Origin: Paraburkholderia caballeronis
GTDB taxonomy: Bacteria > Pseudomonadota > Gammaproteobacteria > Burkholderiales > Burkholderiaceae
Reading direction: 5' to 3'
DNA: 64,000 bases
Assembly: GCF_900104845.1 (NCBI RefSeq)
Contig: NZ_FNSR01000002.1
Coordinates: 1,736,001 to 1,800,000, forward strand
The translations under genes were made by a program, and so were the position numbers. The notes below the pieces were generated by a model, which saw only the letters and a program-made list of their open reading frames with translations, was not told where the DNA came from and ran no database searches. Shown here one piece after another: positions 57,527 through 64,000 of this stretch. Position 1 is the stretch's first letter. Each line of letters starts with the position of its first letter.

Positions 57527-58462
57527 ATGGCATTGCAATCTCTGGATATCCTGCGCCTGTCGGCCACCACGACGCCGCCGCCTGGCGTGCGCGAGCCGGT
57601 CACGGGCACCGTCGCGAAGCTGATCGACGTCACCAAGTGCATCGGCTGCAAGGCGTGTCAGACCGCGTGCATGGAGTGGAACGACCTGCGCGATGAAGTC
57701 GGCTTCAACACCGGCGTGTACGACAACCCGCACGACCTGACCGAGCATTCGTGGACCGTGATGCGGTTCTCCGAGTACGAGAATCAGGAAGGCGACCTGT
57801 CGTGGCTGATCCGCAAGGACGGCTGCATGCACTGCGCGGACCCGGGCTGCCTGAAGGCGTGTCCGTCGCCGGGCGCGATCGTGCAGTACACGAACGGCAT
57901 CGTCGACTTCCACGAGGAAAACTGCATCGGCTGCGGCTACTGCGTCACCGGCTGCCCGTTCAACATTCCTCGGCTGTCGAAGACCGAGCACAAGGTGTAC
58001 AAGTGCACGCTGTGCTCGGACCGCGTCGCCGTCGGCCAGGAACCCGCGTGCGTGAAGACCTGCCCGACCGGCGCGATCGTGTTCGGCACCAAGGAGGACA
58101 TGAAGCAGCACGCGGAAGAGCGGATCGTCGACCTGAAGGAGCGCGGCTTCGAGAACGCCGGGTTGTACGACCCGCAGGGCGTCGGCGGCACGCACGTGAT
58201 GTACGTGCTGCATCACGCGGACCGGCCGTCGCTGTATCACGGGCTGCCGGACAACCCGCGCATCAGCCCGATGGTGCAGTTGTGGAAGGGCATGGCGAAA
58301 CCGCTCGCGCTCGCCGGCATGGCGCTCGCGGCGGTCGCGGGTTTCTTCCACTACACGCGGGTCGGCCCGATGGAAACGACGGCGGCGGACGAACGGGAGG
58401 CGCTCGAAGAAGGGCGCCGCATTCGTGGCGAGAAGGAGGAGCACGACGATGCAACGCGATGA
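57527..58462 (+). CDS. fdnH: Formate dehydrogenase iron-sulfur beta subunit
   Basis: In this 311-residue protein four 4Fe-4S clusters are encoded by [35 protein letters not shown] and CTLCSD...CVKTC motifs. A hydrophobic segment near residue 265-285 ([17 protein letters not shown]) anchors it in the membrane. It carries electrons from the alpha to the gamma subunit. It starts 10 bases after fdnG with a GGGAGA site. Confidence 0.95.
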   Translation: MALQSLDILRLSATTTPPPGVREPVTGTVAKLIDVTKCIGCKACQTACMEWNDLRDEVGFNTGVYDNPHDLTEHSWTVMRFSEYENQEGDLSWLIRKDGCMHCADPGCLKACPSPGAIVQYTNGIVDFHEENCIGCGYCVTGCPFNIPRLSKTEHKVYKCTLCSDRVAVGQEPACVKTCPTGAIVFGTKEDMKQHAEERIVDLKERGFENAGLYDPQGVGGTHVMYVLHHADRPSLYHGLPDNPRISPMVQLWKGMAKPLALAGMALAAVAGFFHYTRVGPMETTAADEREALEEGRRIRGEKEEHDDATR

Positions 58463-59075
58463 ACCGAGACTGATCGTCCGTTATACGGCGAACGAGCGCA
58501 GCAACCACTGGGTCACCGCGATCAGCTTCGTGCTGCTCGCGCTGTCCGGGCTCGCGATGTTCCATCCGGCGATGTTCTGGCTGTCCGCGCTGTTCGGCGG
58601 CGGCCAGTGGACGCGGATCCTGCATCCGTTCGTCGGCGTGGTGATGTTCGTGTCGTTCCTGATCCTCGTGCTGCGCTTCTGGCATCACAACTATCTGGAC
58701 AGCAACGACGTGCAGTGGCTCAAGCAGATCGACGACGTGCTCGCGAACCGCGAGGACCGCCTGCCGGAGATCGGCCGCTACAACGCCGGACAGAAGCTGC
58801 TATTCTTCGTGATGGTGACCTGTCTGGTGCTGTTGCTGCTCTCCGGCATCGTGATCTGGCGGCGCTATTTCTCGTTCTACTTCCCGATCGAAGTGATCCG
58901 CCTCGCGGCGGTCGTGCATGCGGCAGCGGCCTTCGTGCTGATCCTCGGCATCATCGTCCACGTGTATGCGGCGATCTGGGTGAAGGGCTCCATCGGCGCG
59001 ATGGTGCGCGGCACCGTCACGTGGGGCTGGGCGAGGAAGCATCATCCGCGCTGGTTCCGCGAAAGCATCAAGTAA
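58449..59075 (+). CDS. fdnI: Formate dehydrogenase cytochrome b556 gamma subunit
   Basis: The 208-residue membrane protein has four hydrophobic segments and heme-ligand histidines ([37 protein letters not shown]), which reduce quinone. Its ATG at 58449 lies inside the end of fdnH (14-base overlap), after an AAGGAGG site. Confidence 0.94.
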   Translation: MQRDEPRLIVRYTANERSNHWVTAISFVLLALSGLAMFHPAMFWLSALFGGGQWTRILHPFVGVVMFVSFLILVLRFWHHNYLDSNDVQWLKQIDDVLANREDRLPEIGRYNAGQKLLFFVMVTCLVLLLLSGIVIWRRYFSFYFPIEVIRLAAVVHAAAAFVLILGIIVHVYAAIWVKGSIGAMVRGTVTWGWARKHHPRWFRESIK

Positions 59076-59105
59076 TACAACGCACGCGCTCGCGCGTGCA
59101 ATGCA

Positions 59106-59142
59106 GGCCGCCGCCCGTTTTCGGGAGGCGGCCTTTCTGTTT
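59106..59142 (+). terminator. Terminator between fdnI and fdhE
   Basis: GGCCGCC and CCCG pair with CGGG and GGCGGCC (single-base mismatch) across TTTT at 59106-59133, followed by TTTCTGTTT. It should partly separate the fdnGHI transcript from fdhE and selAB. Confidence 0.65.
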
Positions 59143-59156
59143 GGAGTAGCCCTGTC

Positions 59157-60089
59157 GTGACCCAACGCATTCTCGAACCCGAGCAGATCCAGTCGCTCGA
59201 CCCGTCCGCGATTCCGCGCATCCGCCTGCCGCAGCGCGCGGACGTGTTCCGCACGCGCGCCGAGCGGCTGCGCCAGCTCGCCGGCCACAATCCGATCGGC
59301 GGTTATGTGCGGCTGATGGCGGCGCTCGCCGACGCGCAGCAGCAGGCGCTCGAACACCTGAGCGCACGGATGCCGTCGCGCGACGCGATCGCCGCCGCAC
59401 AGCAGCATTCGATGCCGATCCTGCCGGCGCTGTCCAATGAGCGCGACCCGCAGTGGCGCGCCGTGCTGCGCCGTCTCGCGGATCGCGTCGAGGCGGCCGG
59501 CGCGGTGACGCCCGCGCTCGCGAACGTGCTCGACGCGCTGCGCGCGATGGACGACGCGGCGCTCGACGCGCAGGCCGACGCGGTGCTCGCGCTGCGCTAC
59601 GCGGAGATCGTGCCGTCGACCGCGCCGTTCATCATGGCCGCGTTGCAGGTCGTGTGGACCGACCTCGCGAGCCGGCTCGACGCGCGCGACGTGCCTTATG
59701 TCGATGCGCCGGGCGTGTGTCCGGTGTGCGGCGGCGCGCCGGTTGCGAGCGTCGTGCGGATCGGCGGCGCGTTCCAGGGGTATCGCTACGTGCAGTGCGG
59801 GCTGTGCTCGACCGAGACGCACGTCGTGCGCGTGAAGTGCACGAACTGCGATTCGACGAAGGGCATCGCGTACCACGGCATCGAGGGCGGCAACGAGGCA
59901 CTGAAGGCCGAGTCGTGCGACGAGTGCCATACGTACCGCAAGATCGGCTACATGGAGAAGGACATGGAGTTCGAGCCGCTCGCGGACGATCTCGCGAGCC
60001 TCACGCTCGATCTGCTGATGGGCGAAGCGGGTTATCGGCGCGCGAGCCCGAATCCGCTGCTGTGGCCGGAAGCGCCCGCGGAAGAGTGA
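59157..60089 (+). CDS. fdhE: Formate dehydrogenase accessory protein FdhE
   Basis: In this 310-residue cytoplasmic protein four CxxC motifs (CPVCGG, CGLCST, CTNCDS, CDECHT) bind iron in a rubredoxin-like fold. FdhE is needed for maturation of respiratory formate dehydrogenases. It starts with GTG, with a GGAG upstream in the terminator tail. The next gene, selA, starts one base after its stop. Confidence 0.93.
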   Translation: MTQRILEPEQIQSLDPSAIPRIRLPQRADVFRTRAERLRQLAGHNPIGGYVRLMAALADAQQQALEHLSARMPSRDAIAAAQQHSMPILPALSNERDPQWRAVLRRLADRVEAAGAVTPALANVLDALRAMDDAALDAQADAVLALRYAEIVPSTAPFIMAALQVVWTDLASRLDARDVPYVDAPGVCPVCGGAPVASVVRIGGAFQGYRYVQCGLCSTETHVVRVKCTNCDSTKGIAYHGIEGGNEALKAESCDECHTYRKIGYMEKDMEFEPLADDLASLTLDLLMGEAGYRRASPNPLLWPEAPAEE

Positions 60090-60090
60090 C

Positions 60091-61575
60091 ATGCGCGACG
60101 ACCACGACGTGAGCGACGCCGCGATTCCTGCGGCGAGCGGCGCTGCGCGCCCGCTGAACACGCTGCTCGCGCGGATGCCGTCGGTCGAACGCGTGATCGC
60201 GTCGGCCGGCGCGCAGCCGCTGATCGAACTGCACGGGCGCACCCAGGTGCTCGCCGCGATCCGCGCGACGCTCGACGGCTGGCGGCGCGATGCGCAGGCC
60301 GGCGCGCTGACCGTTTCCGCGGGCGGGCCAGAGCCGTTCGCGATCGACGACGCGCTGGCCAACGCGACCCGCTCGCTCGACGCGCGTGCGCAGAGCCGGC
60401 TGCGGACCGTGTTCAACCTGACCGGCACCGTGCTGCACACGAACCTCGGCCGCGCGCTGCTGCCGGACGAAGCGGTGCGCGCGGTTGTGCAGGCGCTCAC
60501 GCAGCCGGCGAACCTCGAATTCGACCTCGCGACCGGCAAGCGCGGCGACCGCGACGACCTGATCGACGACCTGATCTGCGAACTGACCGGCGCCGAGGCC
60601 GCGACCGTCGTGAACAACAACGCGGCCGCCGTGCTGCTGTCGCTGTCCGCGCTCGCGACGAGGAAGGACGTGATCGTGTCGCGCGGCGAACTCGTCGAGA
60701 TCGGCGGCGCGTTCAGGATTCCGGACATCATGGGCCGCGCCGGCGCGCGGTTGCGCGAAGTCGGCACGACGAACCGCACGCATCTGCGCGACTACGAAGC
60801 GGCGATCGACGCGCGCACCGCGCTGCTGATGAAAGTGCATTGCAGCAACTACGCGATCAGCGGCTTCACGAAGAGCGTCGAACTCGACGAGCTTGCGCCG
60901 CTCGCGAAGCGCCACGGCCTGCCGGTTGCGGTCGATCTCGGCAGCGGCACGCTGACCGATCTCACGCAATGGGGGCTGCCCGCCGAGCCGACCGTGCGCG
61001 CGACCGTCGAGGCCGGCGCGGACCTCGTGACGTTCAGCGGCGACAAGCTGCTCGGCGGCCCGCAGGCCGGGCTGATCGTCGGCCGCAAGGACCTGATCGC
61101 GAAGATCAAGAAGCATCCGCTGAAGCGCGCGCTGCGCGTCGGCAAGCTGACGCTCGCGGCGCTCGAACCGGTGCTGCGCCTGTATCGCGCGCCGGAATTC
61201 CTGCGCGAGCGGCTGACGACGCTGCGTTTGCTGACGCGTCCCGCCGCCGGCATGCAGGCCGCTGCGGCGCGCGCGCTGCCGGCGCTGCAACAGGCGCTCG
61301 GCGACGCGTATGCGGCGAGCGCCGAGCCGATGTTCAGCCAGATCGGCAGCGGCGCGCTGCCGGCGGACGTGCTGCCGAGCTTCGGCCTCGTCGTGCGCCA
61401 TGCGGGCAAGGGCGGCAGCGGCCGCGCGCTGATGAAGCTCGAACGCGCGTTGCGCGCGCTGCCGCGGCCGGTGATCGGCCGCATCGCAGACGACGCGCTG
61501 CGGCTCGACCTGCGCTGCGTCGAAAGCGCGGACGAGGCGGCGTTCGTCGCGCAACTTGCGGAGTTGCGCCTGTGA
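60091..61575 (+). CDS. selA: L-seryl-tRNA(Sec) selenium transferase SelA
   Basis: SelA is a PLP enzyme that converts Ser-tRNA(Sec) to Sec-tRNA(Sec) with selenophosphate. The 494-residue protein has the PLP lysine in [14 protein letters not shown] and the substrate segment [13 protein letters not shown]. It is slightly longer than E. coli SelA. Its TGA overlaps the GTG of selB by four bases. Confidence 0.96.
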   Translation: MRDDHDVSDAAIPAASGAARPLNTLLARMPSVERVIASAGAQPLIELHGRTQVLAAIRATLDGWRRDAQAGALTVSAGGPEPFAIDDALANATRSLDARAQSRLRTVFNLTGTVLHTNLGRALLPDEAVRAVVQALTQPANLEFDLATGKRGDRDDLIDDLICELTGAEAATVVNNNAAAVLLSLSALATRKDVIVSRGELVEIGGAFRIPDIMGRAGARLREVGTTNRTHLRDYEAAIDARTALLMKVHCSNYAISGFTKSVELDELAPLAKRHGLPVAVDLGSGTLTDLTQWGLPAEPTVRATVEAGADLVTFSGDKLLGGPQAGLIVGRKDLIAKIKKHPLKRALRVGKLTLAALEPVLRLYRAPEFLRERLTTLRLLTRPAAGMQAAAARALPALQQALGDAYAASAEPMFSQIGSGALPADVLPSFGLVVRHAGKGGSGRALMKLERALRALPRPVIGRIADDALRLDLRCVESADEAAFVAQLAELRL

Positions 61576-63491
61576 TCGTCGGCACCGCGGGCCACATCGA
61601 CCATGGCAAGACCACGCTGGTGCGCGCGCTCACCGGCGTCGACACCGATCGCCTGAAGGAAGAGAAGGCGCGCGGCATCTCGATCGAACTCGGTTACGCG
61701 TACACGCCGCTCGCGAACGGCGACGTGCTCGGCTACATCGACGTGCCCGGTCACGAGAAGCTCGTGCATACGATGGCCGCCGGCGCGTGCGGGATCGACT
61801 TCGCGCTGCTCGTGATCGCGGCCGACGACGGCGTGATGCCGCAAACGCGCGAGCACCTCGCGATCCTGCAATTGCTCGGCGTGCAGGCCGGCGCGATCGC
61901 GTTGACCAAGTGCGACCGCGTCGGCGCGGAACGCGTCGCGCAGGTGACGGACGAAATCCGCGCGTGGCTCGCGACGACGATGCTCGCGAACGCGCCGGTC
62001 TTCGAGACCAACGCGATGCAGCCGGGCGACGCAGGCGTCGCGCGGCTCGACGCGTATGTGCGCGAGCGGGCGATCGCGTGGCACGCGCGCCGCGACGACG
62101 GACTGTTCCGGCTCGCGGTGGATCGCGTGTTCACGCTGACCGGGCAAGGCACCGTCGTGACCGGCACCGTGTTCGCCGGGCGCGTGAGCGTCGGCGATGC
62201 GTTGACGCTCACGCCGGCCGGACTGCCGGTGCGCGTGCGCAGCATCCACGCGCAGAACCGCGCGACGGAGCACGGTCATGCGGGGCAGCGGTGCGCGCTG
62301 AATCTCGCCGGCATCGACAAGGACCAGATAACGCGCGGCGACTGGATCGTCGATGCGAGGCTCGCGCAGACGTCGCCGCGCATCGACGTCGAACTGCAAT
62401 TGCTCGATGACGGCGGCGTCACGTTGCAGCACTGGTCGCCGCTGCACGTGCATCTCGGCACCACGCATCGCGTCGCGAACGTCGCGCTGCTCGAAGGCGA
62501 GACGCTCGCGCCGGGACAAAGCGGACGCGTGCAACTCGTGTTCGACGCGCCGGTCGCCGCGCTGCCGGGCGACCGCTTCATCGTGCGCAATGCGCAGGCG
62601 AGCCGCACGATCGGCGGCGGCCGCGTGCTCGATCCGTTCGGTCCCGCGCGGCGTCGCCGCACGCCGGAGCGCCGCGCGTGGCTCGATGCGCTGCGCGTGT
62701 GGCTCGACGAGGCGCGCATCGAACCGCTGATCGAACAGGCGCCGCGCGGCCTCGCGCGCGCGACGCTGATGCAGTTGACCGGCCTGCCGTCCGACGCGCT
62801 CGCGCTGCCCGACGACGCGATCGCGATTGCGCCGCAGGGCCGTGCCGAAGACGGCATGGTGATCGCGCGGAACAACTGGGAGCGGTTGCGAAGCGGCATC
62901 GTCGATGCGTTGACGGGTTTTCATGCGCGTTCGCCCGATGAGCAGGGGCCGGACGTCGCGCGCCTGCGGCGCATCGCGGCGCCGCTCGCGGGCGACGCGG
63001 TGTGGCGCGCGGCGATCGACGCGCTGGTCGCGGAAGGTCGCGTGGTGCGCAGTGGGCCGTGGCTGCATCTGCCGTCGCATTCGGTGTCGCTCGATGCGAA
63101 GGAGGAGGCGTTGGCGGCCGCGTTGCGTCCGCTGATCGCGGCGGGGCGTTTCGATCCGCCGTGGGTGCGCGACCTCGCGCGCGAGACGCGGCAGCCGGAG
63201 GACAGCGTGCGTGCGCTGCTGCGCAAGCTCGCGCGACTCGGTGGCGTGTATCAGGTCGTGCGCGATCTGTTCTACGATCCGGACGTCGTGCGCGAACTGG
63301 CGCGCGTGGTCGAGCGGATCGCGCGGGAGCAGGGCGGCGCGGTGGGGGCCGCGGCGTTCCGTGATGCGACGGGGTTGGGCCGCAAGCGCGCGATCCAGAT
63401 TCTGGAGTTCTTCGATCGCGTTGGATATACTCGCTTCCAGCGCGATTTACACCTGTTGCGCACTGACACCCGATTGCACGAACTGCTTTGA
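61572..63491 (+). CDS. selB: Selenocysteine-specific elongation factor SelB
   Basis: In this 639-residue protein an EF-Tu-like GTPase ([21 protein letters not shown]) is followed by beta domains and C-terminal winged helices (about 400-639) that bind the SECIS hairpin. It delivers Sec-tRNA(Sec) to the UGA codon of fdnG. The GTG start overlaps selA. selC begins 32 bases after its stop. Confidence 0.96.
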   Translation: MIVGTAGHIDHGKTTLVRALTGVDTDRLKEEKARGISIELGYAYTPLANGDVLGYIDVPGHEKLVHTMAAGACGIDFALLVIAADDGVMPQTREHLAILQLLGVQAGAIALTKCDRVGAERVAQVTDEIRAWLATTMLANAPVFETNAMQPGDAGVARLDAYVRERAIAWHARRDDGLFRLAVDRVFTLTGQGTVVTGTVFAGRVSVGDALTLTPAGLPVRVRSIHAQNRATEHGHAGQRCALNLAGIDKDQITRGDWIVDARLAQTSPRIDVELQLLDDGGVTLQHWSPLHVHLGTTHRVANVALLEGETLAPGQSGRVQLVFDAPVAALPGDRFIVRNAQASRTIGGGRVLDPFGPARRRRTPERRAWLDALRVWLDEARIEPLIEQAPRGLARATLMQLTGLPSDALALPDDAIAIAPQGRAEDGMVIARNNWERLRSGIVDALTGFHARSPDEQGPDVARLRRIAAPLAGDAVWRAAIDALVAEGRVVRSGPWLHLPSHSVSLDAKEEALAAALRPLIAAGRFDPPWVRDLARETRQPEDSVRALLRKLARLGGVYQVVRDLFYDPDVVRELARVVERIAREQGGAVGAAAFRDATGLGRKRAIQILEFFDRVGYTRFQRDLHLLRTDTRLHELL

Positions 63492-63523
63492 ATCGCTGCC
63501 GGTCGTCAGCATCTCTTCACGAA

Positions 63524-63619
63524 GGAAGGCATCCGTATCCGGTGGTGCGGCTGAGCTTCAAACTCAGTTGGGGGCGTCAGCCGCTCCCAGGTAGGTTCGA
63601 CTCCTGCTGCCTTCCGCCA
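63524..63619 (+). tRNA. selC: tRNA-Sec (UCA), selC
   Basis: This 96-base tRNA has an eight-base acceptor stem (GGAAGGCA with TGCCTTCC), a long extra arm and the anticodon TCA at 63558-63560, ending with an encoded GCCA. Length and the stretch GGTTCGACTCC match E. coli selC. It lies 32 bases after selB and was read by eye from its stems. Confidence 0.95.
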
Positions 63620-63620
63620 T

Positions 63621-63642
63621 ATGGGCCTTCCCGGCCATTTTT
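63621..63642 (+). terminator. Terminator of selC
   Basis: ATGG-CC pairs with GGCCAT around a short loop (one bulged G) and is followed by five T residues, directly after the tRNA CCA end. Confidence 0.6.
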
Positions 63643-64000
63643 GATCCGCAGATTCAGCTCCAGTTCGCGATAGATGCGATACAGGAAGCACAGCCCAAAG
63701 CCCCAGTTGCGCTGATTGTGCGTGAGTTTCACAAGCCACTGGGCGATCACACTGTTTTCCGCGCAACGCTTTGCCTGGTAGCGGTAGCAGGTTTCACTTA
63801 CGCCAAACGCCTCAGGCCGCCCGTACGCTCATCGCCCGCTCCTTGACTGCGCGGATGGCCATCTCGCGTCGACGAGATGGCCTCACCACTCTTTTTCGAG
63901 CGCCTCACGTACCACCTCCGCCTTGAATCGCTCTTCGGCGTACATCTTCTTGAGCCTTGCGTTTTCGGTCTCAAGCTCCTTCATCCGGGTCATCAAAGCC
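63640..64000 (-). pseudogene. Decayed IS3-family (IS407-like) transposase, cut by window edge
   Basis: Read on the minus strand, the DNA encodes the end of an orfA (MTRMKELETENARLKK and REALEKEW, stop at 63883) and then pieces of orfB. The first orfB piece begins VRPSRRREMA and is broken by a two-base deletion near 63812. The second piece, in another frame, reads EAFGVSETCYRYQ and NWGFGLCFLYRIY, where about 14 codons are missing before RELELNLRIK. Similarity stops at 63640, in the selC terminator. The element is inactive and continues beyond the window. Confidence 0.8.

Noticed and set aside
54424..57651. A 1075-codon open frame antisense to fdnG
   Set aside because: Composition is Arg/Val/His-rich with no family motif, and fdnG on the other strand is certain.

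Overview
The window is about 64 kb of high-GC DNA with the gene style of a Burkholderiales beta-proteobacterium, most likely Burkholderia or Paraburkholderia in the broad sense. The support is the AcnD/PrpF-type 2-methylcitrate operon, two small DUF4148 secreted proteins, an HU protein with a Lys/Ala/Pro-rich N-terminal tail, a Gram-negative type porin and a complete selenocysteine formate dehydrogenase locus. No rRNA, CRISPR array, plasmid or phage module is visible. The genus was judged from gene content only.

Layout, left half. The 3' end of nlpD (2-790) faces the prpF-acnD-prpC-prpB operon (937-6967, minus strand), which is controlled by the divergent sigma-54 activator prpR (7174-9159). 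Between them lie a near-consensus sigma-54 promoter and dyads suited to PrpR. Next come a three-gene molybdenum hydroxylase/cytochrome c operon (9974-14063), a 3-methyladenine glycosylase, a DUF4148 protein, a CBS-pair protein, ribA and an SH3-domain secreted protein. An 880-base stretch without a convincing gene (17854-18733) holds ordered hairpins and a terminator-like element. A tightly overlapped signalling operon follows (19421-24690): response regulator, LysM-FecR periplasmic protein, CHASE2 histidine kinase and a lipoprotein. Then come bluB, a PilZ protein, a DUF3311/sodium symporter pair, a MarC protein, a class II glutamine amidotransferase, a double-PAS hybrid kinase, a family 2 glycosyltransferase, a HAD phosphatase and periplasmic trehalase.

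Layout, right half. pobA is followed on the other strand by a dicarboxylate transporter/hydroxyacid dehydrogenase pair (37791-40390). A cluster of unknown substrate (40570-45330) contains an outer-membrane channel, an exported VOC protein, a YtcJ-type amidohydrolase with a Cys/His-rich tail and a XapX membrane protein, with a YcaC-like hydrolase divergent from it. After these lie a second DUF4148 protein, an isonitrile hydratase-like protein, an AhpD/MocR divergent pair, the HU protein, a general porin and a YihY-family membrane protein.

The end of the window is a self-contained selenocysteine module. Formate dehydrogenase fdnGHI (54445-59075) has an in-frame UGA codon at residue 197 followed by a recognisable SECIS hairpin. 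It is followed by fdhE, selA, selB and the tRNA-Sec gene selC (63524-63619). Only selD is missing from the set. Immediately beyond selC the DNA changes to a decayed IS3-family transposase that runs off the right edge, so selC marks a chromosomal junction.
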